A stretch of DNA of 64,000 nt from Alphaproteobacteria bacterium (GTDB lineage: Bacteria > Pseudomonadota > Alphaproteobacteria > Caulobacterales > Hyphomonadaceae): the NCBI GenBank assembly GCA_018827375.1, contig JAHJYW010000002.1, positions 62,001-126,000 on the forward strand, written 5' to 3'. Made by a program: the position numbers and the translations under genes. Below the pieces are notes generated by a model that did not search any database, was not told the origin of the DNA, and was given only the letters and a program-made list of their open reading frames with translations. Positions 18,551 through 26,007 of this stretch are shown here, one piece after another (the first letter of the stretch is position 1; the number at the start of each line of letters is the position of its first letter).

Positions 18551-19680
18551 TCGGCCATGGGCGCTTCACGGCGGCGGGCATAGAGGATGAGCAGGGCCAC
18601 GAGGCCGATGCTTGTGCCCTGACTTGAGAAGAGTTCCAGCATCGCCGCAAAGAACCAGCTCGGGATGGACGCGCGAGCCTGCGTTTCAATCAGTATATCG
18701 CCACTGCCTATACCTAGCAGCTCTGCGTTGGCCGCTTCGATTTTGGCCTGCAGGTCATCCCGGCGGCGGGCGAGCCCCAGTTCGTTTTGGGCATCGCGAT
18801 AGGGTTTCTGCTCGGTGCGGCCGACGCGCTCCACTTCCGAAATATAGGCTTCAAGGCCCTCAACAGAGCGCGTTTCCGGAGGAATGCCGGAGAGCTGAAC
18901 GCGCCAGTCGGCCAATTGCTGTTCCAGAAGCGCGCGGTTTGATCCGGCTGTAGATACCTCGGCCTGTGAGGCCTGGTTGTTGGCCGCGATGTACATCTGC
19001 GTCCCTAGAATGCTGGTGCCGGCACCGGCAATTGCGAAGAGGAGGGCGCGAACGCCTTCCTTCATGCGCTTGTTGGCTGTGTGCCAGTAGAAGAAGGTGA
19101 AGCCGCCAAACGAGATCACGGCGGCGATAACGCCCGTCCAGCCCCAGATTCCGGCCTGTATAGGATCCGTCACTGAGCTGGAAAAGGCCTGGTAATTGGC
19201 AAAGCCTGACAGGGCCGCCGCGCTGAGGCCCGCGCCGAGGAAGATGAGGGCAAGCAGGGTGATGATAATGCGTTCGCCGAGGTTTCGATGCGGGCGGGGA
19301 GGGACTTCCGTGACCGTTCGTTGGGGCTTCAGTCGTGGTTCCGGTTGGATTTCGAGGCGCGGCGTGAGGGCGGTCTTGGTGGCGTGGGGTTCGGCGCGGG
19401 TCACTTCATGGAATTCGGCATTGTGTACGACGGCCTTGGACGGAACGCCGCTGGACTCGAAGGCGATGACCAGATCTTCGAGGTCTCCATGCTCACCGCA
19501 ACTTGTACACTTGAACGAGCCGTCCTGAAAATTGATGCGAAGCGGGCGGTCGCCTGCGTCCTTGCAATCAGCAGAAAGGGAGCATGGAATTGCAAGCGTG
19601 GTCTCATCCTGGCTGTCTTCAGGATTGATGCCAAGGGAAACGAGGCGCTCGATCGCATTGAGGCGGCGTCCTTCCTGCAT
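18547..19680 (-). CDS. Zinc-ribbon protein with four membrane segments, function unknown
   Basis: About 377 residues. The N-terminus has a CHC2-like zinc ribbon: Cys33 and Cys39 (CSLSADC), then KCTSCGEHGDLEDLV with Cys58 and Cys61, in the same layout as the DNA-binding zinc domain of DnaG primases. A basic Pro-rich linker leads to membrane helices at about 138-160, 179-200 and 210-232, a charged helical or coiled-coil stretch at 245-322, and a last helix at 341-368. I chose ATG 19680 with AAGG upstream; a GTG at 19689 is possible. There is no primase catalytic domain. I cannot assign a role. Confidence 0.75.
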   Translation of the reverse strand: MQEGRRLNAIERLVSLGINPEDSQDETTLAIPCSLSADCKDAGDRPLRINFQDGSFKCTSCGEHGDLEDLVIAFESSGVPSKAVVHNAEFHEVTRAEPHATKTALTPRLEIQPEPRLKPQRTVTEVPPRPHRNLGERIIITLLALIFLGAGLSAAALSGFANYQAFSSSVTDPIQAGIWGWTGVIAAVISFGGFTFFYWHTANKRMKEGVRALLFAIAGAGTSILGTQMYIAANNQASQAEVSTAGSNRALLEQQLADWRVQLSGIPPETRSVEGLEAYISEVERVGRTEQKPYRDAQNELGLARRRDDLQAKIEAANAELLGIGSGDILIETQARASIPSWFFAAMLELFSSQGTSIGLVALLILYARRREAPMAD

Positions 19681-19899
19681 ATCGCTCACCTTCCCCGATC
19701 TCTGGATACAGACCCCGTGTCTGCAGACATTTATCCGAATCCGGCGCGCGGCGTCACCCCTTTGATCACAGGTCCGTCAGGGCTGACAATTTATCCTCAC
19801 CAGCGCTGGCGCGGGGTCTTAAGTATGTGTTAATTGGACCTGCCTGAGAATGGCTTGCAGAAAGCAGACTGGCCCGCCGGCCAATTGGAGACTACGCCC

Positions 19900-20790
19900 A
19901 TGACACCTCGCTCGCTGGCCATTCCGAAGACTTGGAAGACGTTTGATGTTCCGAGCTTCTTTTCGGCTTTCGGCTATCCGGCCCTTGGCCTTGGCCTGTT
20001 CATCACGATGGTGGTGCTCGGTTTCGCGGTAAGCGAGCTGACCTTTCACTGGTGGTACCTGCCGCTGGCCTTTGGTGTGATCGCGTTCTCGGTTTTCATG
20101 TGTAATGCCGGCATTGGGCCACTGCACCGTATTCTCCAGCATCGCGCAGGCGAGCTGAAGGCACCCGCGCAATTCCTGACCATGCTGAACCTGATCCTCG
20201 CCATGCAGGGCAATGTGAAGGACTGGGTGAACTATCACTCGCAGCACCATCGCTTTGCCGATGGCCCGGGCGACCCGCACAACCCGTTTGAGTCCAAGCG
20301 CTGGGCCTGGGTCGGCTGGATCCTGTGGCGCGACAAGAAAGACACCGATCGTCCGATTGCCATGTGGCTGAAGGGCCAGCCGGTCATTGTCTGGATGGAC
20401 CGCTTCTACAATGAGATCAGCCTTGTGTTGCACCTGTTCATTCCGGCGGCGATCTATCTCATCGTCTGGGCGAGCGGCGGATCGCTGGTGTTGACCGCGC
20501 TGATCCATGCGAGCGTCGTCATCGGCCGCGCCATCCAGTTCCACGCCACCGTATATGGCATCAACGTGCTCGGCCACCTGAAGACGCCGATCTGGGCAGA
20601 CCACCTGATGGCCCTGCTGACCGGCGGCGAAGCCTTCCACGATCACCATCATGATGCGCCGATCAGCGCGCTGCACCGTCCACGCAAGGGCGTCTGGAAC
20701 CGGATTGTCGATTATAATGGCACGATCCTGCTGGCCTTCGAAAAGATCGGCTGGGTCAAAAACCTGAAGATTGCGCCACAATTCGCATGA
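19900..20790 (+). CDS. Acyl-CoA/fatty-acid desaturase
   Basis: Membrane di-iron desaturase of 296 residues that introduces a double bond into a fatty acyl chain. The three histidine boxes are visible: HRILQHR near 80, YHSQHHRFAD near 115 and HDHHHDAP near 245. Paired hydrophobic helices lie between them. It resembles the short stearoyl-CoA-desaturase (DesC/Ole1-like) group rather than the DesA group. The start at 19900 has TTGGAGA upstream; an open frame reaching back to 19834 begins with TTG and adds no family sequence. A strong terminator follows. Confidence 0.88.
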   Translation: MTPRSLAIPKTWKTFDVPSFFSAFGYPALGLGLFITMVVLGFAVSELTFHWWYLPLAFGVIAFSVFMCNAGIGPLHRILQHRAGELKAPAQFLTMLNLILAMQGNVKDWVNYHSQHHRFADGPGDPHNPFESKRWAWVGWILWRDKKDTDRPIAMWLKGQPVIVWMDRFYNEISLVLHLFIPAAIYLIVWASGGSLVLTALIHASVVIGRAIQFHATVYGINVLGHLKTPIWADHLMALLTGGEAFHDHHHDAPISALHRPRKGVWNRIVDYNGTILLAFEKIGWVKNLKIAPQFA

Positions 20791-20814
20791 CCCGTCAGTG
20801 AACGGTAGATGAAC

Positions 20815-20845
20815 AAGCCCGCCCCTTAAAAGGCGGGCTTTTTCT
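20815..20845 (+). terminator. Rho-independent terminator after the desaturase
   Basis: AAGCCCGCC and GGCGGGCTT form a nine-pair stem with a short CTTAAA-type loop, followed by TTTTTCTT. It lies 25 bases after the desaturase stop. Confidence 0.9.
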
Positions 20846-20945
20846 TGGCTTGAACGCAGCATGGCCACAGGTGCGCCCCAATCCCGTGTGACCTTGCCAA
20901 GCATCAAAGGCTGGGGAGCCGATGCAACAGGGAAGGGACGCCCCT

Positions 20946-21707
20946 ATGAAATCCACACTCATTACACTTGCCATGACCGGCATCAGCCTCGCCATGGTCC
21001 TGCCTGCCGCCGCCAAGGTGCCAGCACCGAAACCGGTCACTTCAGGCGAGTCGGTTCACTCCTATATTCTCCTTGACCGGACGGGCTCGATGAGCGGCAT
21101 CTGGGACGAGGCGCTTGGTTCGGTGAATGCCTATGCCAAGAGCGTCGGCGAGGCCGATGAAGGCGAGATCGAGGGCAAGGACATCAAGACCGCCGTGACA
21201 CTCGCCGTGTTTGATTATCAGGAATCCCTCCAGTTCGACGTGCTGCGCAAGGATGTGCCCGCCGAAAAATGGACCGATGTCACCAATGACGAAGCCAATC
21301 CACGCGGCATGACCCCACTGTTCGATGCCATCGGCCGCGTCATCTCGCTGGCCGAAGCCGACAAGCCGGAAAAGGCCGTTATCGTGATAATGACGGATGG
21401 CCATGAGAATTCGTCAAAGGAAATCACCCGCGACGGCGCCAAGGCGGCGCTGGACCGGGCCAAGGCCAATGGCTGGGAAGTTGTGTTCCTCGGCGCGGAG
21501 TTTGCGAGCTTCGGCGATGCTGATGCCGTGGGCATGAGTGCCTCCAAGACCATGGCTGTCGGCCAGGGCCGGATGCAGGACTCGATGTCTGCGCTGGCCA
21601 AGAAATCCCGTGCCTATGGCAAGGGCGAAGAGGCCGAGATCGTGTTCGACGATGTTGACCGCGCCGCCGCCGACGAAGAAGGCGTGAAGGAACGCAAAGG
21701 CCAGTAA
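20946..21707 (+). CDS. Exported von Willebrand factor A domain protein
   Basis: A 253-residue protein with a Sec signal peptide (residues 1-22, ending LPAAA) and a single VWA domain. The metal-ion-dependent adhesion site begins with DRTGSMSG near 42-49 (DxTxS variant, where the first Ser of DxSxS is Thr), and the later MIDAS Thr is in PRGMTPLFDA. The IVIMTDGHENSS block is typical. It probably binds protein partners in the periplasm. The start at 20946 has AAGGGA upstream. No partner gene is adjacent, and strong terminators flank it on both sides. Confidence 0.82.
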   Translation: MKSTLITLAMTGISLAMVLPAAAKVPAPKPVTSGESVHSYILLDRTGSMSGIWDEALGSVNAYAKSVGEADEGEIEGKDIKTAVTLAVFDYQESLQFDVLRKDVPAEKWTDVTNDEANPRGMTPLFDAIGRVISLAEADKPEKAVIVIMTDGHENSSKEITRDGAKAALDRAKANGWEVVFLGAEFASFGDADAVGMSASKTMAVGQGRMQDSMSALAKKSRAYGKGEEAEIVFDDVDRAAADEEGVKERKGQ

Positions 21708-21757
21708 GGACAGGTTCGGGGCAGTTACAGCTTCCCGTTCAGCTGCCCTGATGAGGA

Positions 21758-21787
21758 AAGCCCGCTCATGCCCGAGCGGGCTTTTTG
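21758..21787 (+). terminator. Rho-independent terminator after the VWA gene
   Basis: AAGCCCGCTC pairs with GAGCGGGCTT around ATGCCC, followed by TTTTT. Confidence 0.88.
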
Positions 21788-21802
21788 ATGTGGCGCTGCG
21801 GC

Positions 21803-21838
21803 AAAAGAAAAGCCCGCCCGGATTGCTCCGGACGGGCT
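21803..21838 (-). terminator. Rho-independent terminator of the minus-strand SDR gene
   Basis: On the minus strand GCCCGTCCGG and CCGGGCGGGC form a ten-base stem with one mismatch, followed by TTTTCTTTT. It lies 26 bases past the stop of the SDR at 21864. Confidence 0.85.
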
Positions 21839-21863
21839 CAATTCTATTGCCGTGCCGAATGGT

Positions 21864-22643
21864 TCAGCGCGGGGCCATGCGGATGGCGCCGTCGAGGCGG
21901 ACGTCTTCACCGTTGAAATAGGCGTTGCGGCACATTTCGGTGGCCAGCGACGCATACTCTTCCGGGTTGCCGAGACGGGCAGGGTGCGGAACCTGCGCGC
22001 CGAGGGCTTGTTTCACGGGCTCTGGCGCAGCGGCCAGAAGCGGCGTGTTGAAGATGCCTGGCAGGATCGTGTTGACGCGAATGAATTCGCGGCTGAGGTC
22101 GCGGGCGATTGGCAGGGTCATGCCGACAACGCCGCCTTTGGAGGCGGAATAGGCAGCTTGGCCGATCTGACCGTCTTCAGCAGCAACCGAAGCGGTGTTG
22201 ACGATTGCGCCGCGCTCGCCGTCGATCGGGTCGAGCGTCATCATGCCGGCAGCCGACTTGGCGATGCAGCGGAACGTGCCGACGAGGTTGATCTGGATGA
22301 TCATGTTGAACTTATCGAGCGGGAAGTGGCTCACTTCGCCCGTATTCTTGTCGCGGCTGGCCGTCTTGATGGCATTGCCTGTGCCGGCGCAGTTGATGAG
22401 GATACGCTCCTGGCCGATGGCGGCGCGCGACTTGGCGAAGCCGGCATCAACGGATGCGTCGTCGGTGACGTTGACTTCGCAGAAAACGCCGCCAAGCTCT
22501 TTTGCAAGGGCTTCGCCTTTTTCGGCGTTGAGATCGAACAGGGCAACCTTGACGCCATAGGAGGCAAGTTGCTTGGCTGTCGCGGCGCCGAGGCCGGATG
22601 CGCCACCGGTAATGACGGCGGAAATGCTGGAATCTAGTTTCAT
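21864..22643 (-). CDS. SDR-family dehydrogenase, probably 3-hydroxyacyl-CoA dehydrogenase type
   Basis: Classical short-chain dehydrogenase of 259 residues. Cofactor motif TGGASGLG is near 12-19, Asp in LFDLNAEKG suggests NAD preference, the NCAGTG motif is near 90, and the active site is YSASKGG with the Ser upstream in NTASVAAE. It looks most like HSD17B10-type 2-methyl-3-hydroxybutyryl-CoA or 3-hydroxyacyl-CoA dehydrogenases of beta-oxidation (RGAIVNTASVAA, FNTPLL). ATG 22643 is preceded by GGGAGG. Divergent from the DUF1232 gene with 65 bases between. Confidence 0.87.
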   Translation of the reverse strand: MKLDSSISAVITGGASGLGAATAKQLASYGVKVALFDLNAEKGEALAKELGGVFCEVNVTDDASVDAGFAKSRAAIGQERILINCAGTGNAIKTASRDKNTGEVSHFPLDKFNMIIQINLVGTFRCIAKSAAGMMTLDPIDGERGAIVNTASVAAEDGQIGQAAYSASKGGVVGMTLPIARDLSREFIRVNTILPGIFNTPLLAAAPEPVKQALGAQVPHPARLGNPEEYASLATEMCRNAYFNGEDVRLDGAIRMAPR

Positions 22644-22708
22644 GGGGCACTGCCCTCCCTGGTTTTCGTCAGACCGGGATGTGTCTATAATGGTCTGAGG
22701 AGGACGCA

Positions 22709-23110
22709 ATGACTGACGCAGCGGAAATTATAAATACCGTAAAGGGCCGTAACGGCACTTATCTGCCGAAGACGATCGAGCGCAACGAGCGCCTCGCGCG
22801 CGGCGTGCTGCCCAAAGTGATGCGCGTTCTCAGCCGCGTGCCCTTCGCCGACGACCTTGTGGCGGCCTATTATGCTGCCCGTGACCCGCTCACGCCTGTG
22901 AAGGCAAAGGCTATCCTGTTTGCAGCCGTGGCCTATTTCGTCATGCCCGCTGACGCGCTGCCTGATGTGATCGTGGGGCTTGGCTTTACAGATGATGCGA
23001 CCGTGCTGGCGACAGCACTCAGCGTGGTGGGCATGTATGTAAAGGAAAGCCACCGCAAGGCGGCGCGGCGCGTGCTGCGACTGCCGGAGCCGATCAAGCA
23101 GGCTGATTGA
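22709..23110 (+). CDS. DUF1232 (YkvA-like) membrane-associated protein
   Basis: A 133-residue protein with the DUF1232 core YYAARDPLTPVKAKAILFAAVAYFV, then MPADALPDVIVGLGFTDDATVL. This family is usually two membrane-associated helices around a PxDxxPD motif, seen here as PADALPD. Function is unknown. GAGGAGG lies upstream of the ATG. The next gene starts six bases after its stop, so they are likely one operon. Confidence 0.85.
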   Translation: MTDAAEIINTVKGRNGTYLPKTIERNERLARGVLPKVMRVLSRVPFADDLVAAYYAARDPLTPVKAKAILFAAVAYFVMPADALPDVIVGLGFTDDATVLATALSVVGMYVKESHRKAARRVLRLPEPIKQAD

Positions 23111-23116
23111 GCCCGC

Positions 23117-23764
23117 ATGACGGGGGGCGACATCTCATTCTACGGCGCCTTGGCGCTTGGCGCGCTTTATGGCGCGGGCTTTTGCTATCGCGAAAAGAGC
23201 CTGCCCGGCCTTGTGATAAAGACCGGATCGACCGCCTTGCTGGCGCTGTGGGCCTTTCTGGCTGGCGGGCCATTGTTGCTGGTGGCGGCGCTGGCGTTTA
23301 GCTCGCTGGGGGACCTCTTCCTGGCGCTGAAAGGCGAGGCCTGGCTGAAGCCGGGCATGGCGGCCTTCTTCCTGGCGCATGTCGCTTATGTGATCCTGTT
23401 CTGGGGCCTCGGAGCGGATGACCGGACATTGCTCGTGCTGGTGGCGCAGATTGTGCTCGTTTTCGGCGGGGCGGCGTTCCTGCGCTGGCTGTCGCCATCG
23501 CTGGGCGAAATGCGCATGCCCGTCTTCGCCTATACCGGCGTTATTCTGATGATGGGCGTTGCGGCGCTGAACCTGCCGCCCGTGCTGTGGCCGGTGACGC
23601 TGGGCGCGCTCATGTTCATCGCGTCGGATGTGATTCTGTCGCTGCAGCTGTTCAGGAAGCCAGCGGACGTGCCTGCGGGCACGCTGTCATCGCTCGCGGT
23701 GTGGGGGCTCTATTTCGGCGGGCAGGCGCTGATTGCGTGGGGACTGCTCGCGGCGCTGGCCTAG
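23117..23764 (+). CDS. YhhN-family membrane protein (lysoplasmalogenase-like)
   Basis: A 215-residue protein with about eight hydrophobic helices and the YhhN/TMEM86 pattern, including FSSLGDLFLAL near 56-66 and MFIASDVILSLQLF near 170-183; the acidic residues in these two segments are the conserved ones. Vertebrate members hydrolyse the vinyl ether of lysoplasmalogen, but the bacterial role is less certain. It is coupled to the DUF1232 gene and its stop interlocks with the converging TauD-family gene at CTAG. Confidence 0.82.
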   Translation: MTGGDISFYGALALGALYGAGFCYREKSLPGLVIKTGSTALLALWAFLAGGPLLLVAALAFSSLGDLFLALKGEAWLKPGMAAFFLAHVAYVILFWGLGADDRTLLVLVAQIVLVFGGAAFLRWLSPSLGEMRMPVFAYTGVILMMGVAALNLPPVLWPVTLGALMFIASDVILSLQLFRKPADVPAGTLSSLAVWGLYFGGQALIAWGLLAALA

Positions 23765-24597
23765 CGCGGCCTGTCGCCATCGACGGTTGCGCGGCGCATG
23801 TGGCGGCGGTGGCCGTGATAGTCGTTGAGGGCATAGTGCCAGACGCAGCGATTGTCCCACATGGTCACGTCGCCTGCCTGCCATTGGACGCGGCAGGTGT
23901 TGCGCTCCTCCTTTGAGACATCGAACAGGTAGTTCAGCAGGGGACGGCTTTCCTTTCGGCTCCAGCCGGCAAAGCGCAGCGTGAAGGCGGGGTTGATGAA
24001 GAGGCCCTTGCGGCCGGTTTCCGGGTGGGTCCGGATGACGGGGTGTTCGTATTCGGGGGCTTCCGGGGCCGCTTTGGCATCCATCGACTGGCGCACGGCG
24101 GCGGAATAGCCATCGGCGCCATATTCCTTGCTGGCCGTATGGATCGCAGTCATGCCACCCAGCGTCTTCTGTAGGCCAGGGGAGAGGCGGTCATAGGCCG
24201 CCTGCTGGTCGGCGAAGAGCGTGTCACCGCCATAGGGCGGAACTTCCAGTGCATGCAGGATCGAGCCGAGGGCAGGTTCTTCGAGGAAGCTCATGTCGGA
24301 ATGCCAGCCGCCGCCGAAATTGGTCTTCTCCTCGGGTTCCTTGATGATTTCCAGCAGTTCCGGATGGCCATCCATGCCCTTCACGTAGGGGTGGATGTTC
24401 AGCGTGCCGAAACGGCGGGCAAAGGCCTTTTGCCTGTCCGGCGTCAGGCCGTTCTGGCCCCGCAGGACGATGACCTTGTGGTCAAGAAACGCCTGATGGA
24501 TCGCGTCGAATTCCGCATTCGACAGGTCCTTGGTCAGGTCTGCGCCGTGGATGACTGCGCCGAGTGTGCCGGTGAGAGGCTGGATGGTCATGCTCAT
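23761..24597 (-). CDS. TauD/TfdA-family 2-oxoglutarate dioxygenase
   Basis: Fe(II)/2-oxoglutarate-dependent oxygenase of 278 residues. The metal-binding HxD is in GGWHSDMSFLEEP near 97-103, the third His in CVWHYALNDYHGHRR near 260, and the 2-oxoglutarate Arg a few residues further on in HMRRATVDGD. The N-terminus IQPLTGTLGAVIHGADLTKD is typical of TauD. Taurine dioxygenase is the default annotation, but no sulfonate transporter is adjacent, so the substrate is open. ATG at 24591 is an equally possible start two codons in. Confidence 0.85.
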   Translation of the reverse strand: MSMTIQPLTGTLGAVIHGADLTKDLSNAEFDAIHQAFLDHKVIVLRGQNGLTPDRQKAFARRFGTLNIHPYVKGMDGHPELLEIIKEPEEKTNFGGGWHSDMSFLEEPALGSILHALEVPPYGGDTLFADQQAAYDRLSPGLQKTLGGMTAIHTASKEYGADGYSAAVRQSMDAKAAPEAPEYEHPVIRTHPETGRKGLFINPAFTLRFAGWSRKESRPLLNYLFDVSKEERNTCRVQWQAGDVTMWDNRCVWHYALNDYHGHRRHMRRATVDGDRPR

Positions 24598-24675
24598 GCG
24601 GCAAATGAACCACCGTCACGGGACGTATGCAAGAATGTCATTTGCAAGCCCATATGAAACATGCGAATGACGCGG

Positions 24676-24722
24676 CGGGCCACATGCCCCCAACGGCATG
24701 CAGCCTATCTGTGAGGATAGGA
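24676..24722 (+). promoter_or_regulatory. Structured serC leader, candidate serC-motif RNA
   Basis: Two perfect short hairpins precede serC. The first is CATGCC/GGCATG (24683-24700) with the loop CCCAAC. The second is CCTATC/GATAGG (24704-24721) around TGTGAG. The 3' strand of the second hairpin contains the ribosome binding site AGGAG, eight bases before the serC ATG, so folding would block translation. A conserved serC RNA motif has been described upstream of alphaproteobacterial serC. The layout fits, but I identify it from memory of its general form, not from an alignment. Confidence 0.6.
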
Positions 24723-24731
24723 GTAAAACAG

Positions 24732-25895
24732 ATGACGACGACCGCCAAACCCGGCGTGCTTCCAGCATGCCCGCATTTTTCTTCCGGCCCGACCGCTAAG
24801 CGTCCCGGATTTTCCCTCGAAAAACTCGAAACTGCCGTCCTTGGCCGCTCGCACCGCTCCGGTGATGCGAAGAAGAAGCTGAAGGCCGCAATCGACCGTT
24901 CCAAGGCGCTGCTTGGCATTCCTGACGATTACCGCGTGGCCATCGTGCCAGCCTCCGATACGGGCGCTGTCGAGATGTGCATGTGGTCGATGCTTGGCGC
25001 CAAGCCTGTCGACGTGTTCGCCTGGGAAAGCTTTGGCCAGGACTGGGTGACGGATGCGACCAAGCAGCTGAAGCTGCCTGACTGCAAGACATATGGCGCA
25101 GACTATGGCGCGCTGCCTGATTTCACCAAGGCGCGCGACGATGCCGACATCATCTTCACATGGAATGGCACCACATCCGGTGTGCGCGTGCCGAACGCCG
25201 ACTGGATCAAGCCAAACCCTGACCGCGTCGTGATCTGCGATGCGACCTCGGCTGCCTTCGCGCAGGACATTGAATGGGCCAAGCTCGATGTCGTGACCTA
25301 TAGCTGGCAGAAATGCCTCGGCGGTGAAGCCGCACACGGCATGCTGGTGCTGAGCCCGCGCGCTGTTGCCCGCCTTGAAAGCTATACGCCGGACCGCGCC
25401 CTGCCGAAACTCTTCCGCATGACCAAGGGGGGCAAGCTGGACGAAGCGCTGTTTGAAGGCGCGACGATCAACACGCCCTCCATGCTGTGTGTGGAAGACT
25501 TCCTGCAGGCGCTCGACTGGTGTGAAAGCCTCGGTGGCTGGAAGGCCCTTGAGGCGCGCTCGAACGAGAGCCTTGGTATCCTCACCGACTGGGTGGCGAA
25601 GACCGACTGGGTCGATTTCCTCTGCCCTGACGCATCCGTGCGTTCGAACACCGGCGTGACGTTCAAGATCGTCGATCCGCGTGTTGCGGGCCTCGACGAG
25701 GATGGCCAGCGTGATTTCGTGAAGCGCATGATGAAGCGCCTCGAAAAGGAAAACGCCTGCTTCGACGCTGCCGGTTACGCAAAGGCCCCTCCGGGACTGC
25801 GTATCTGGTGCGGTGGCTCGGTTGAGCCGTCGAACGTTGCCGCGCTGACGCCTTGGCTCGATTGGGCCTTCGCGGAAGAAGCCGCGAGCCTGTAG
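24732..25895 (+). CDS. serC: Phosphoserine aminotransferase
   Basis: PLP enzyme of 387 residues that converts 3-phosphohydroxypyruvate and glutamate to phosphoserine, the second step of serine synthesis. The N-terminus ACPHFSSGPTAKRPGFS and the PLP lysine in TYSWQKCLGGEAAHGM (about 195) mark the alphaproteobacterial/archaeal-type SerC rather than the E. coli type. The start at 24732 follows a ribosome binding site held in the leader hairpin. It lies 112 bases before serA, which makes its substrate. Confidence 0.95.
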   Translation: MTTTAKPGVLPACPHFSSGPTAKRPGFSLEKLETAVLGRSHRSGDAKKKLKAAIDRSKALLGIPDDYRVAIVPASDTGAVEMCMWSMLGAKPVDVFAWESFGQDWVTDATKQLKLPDCKTYGADYGALPDFTKARDDADIIFTWNGTTSGVRVPNADWIKPNPDRVVICDATSAAFAQDIEWAKLDVVTYSWQKCLGGEAAHGMLVLSPRAVARLESYTPDRALPKLFRMTKGGKLDEALFEGATINTPSMLCVEDFLQALDWCESLGGWKALEARSNESLGILTDWVAKTDWVDFLCPDASVRSNTGVTFKIVDPRVAGLDEDGQRDFVKRMMKRLEKENACFDAAGYAKAPPGLRIWCGGSVEPSNVAALTPWLDWAFAEEAASL

Positions 25896-26007
25896 CGCCT
25901 GTTACCCGGAACCGCCAATGGCGGCTCCGGGACCCGTCTCCTTAACATGCACAAGGTCCCGGATCGCCTGAGGCGTCCGGGATGACACTACCCCAAGGAA
26001 CATCCAA
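25896..26007 (+). other. serC-serA intergenic hairpins
   Basis: Two inverted repeats are visible: CCGGAACCGCCAATGGCGG followed by CTCCGG (about 25907-25931), and GGTCCCGGATC...GCGTCCGGGAT (about 25953-25982). Neither has a U-run, so they are better read as RNA-stabilising or attenuating structures between two genes of one pathway than as terminators. AAGGAA precedes the serA start. Confidence 0.4.

Noticed and set aside
19819-20907. 362-codon minus-strand open frame over the desaturase
   Set aside because: The plus strand carries all three desaturase histidine boxes; the antisense frame has no recognisable motif.
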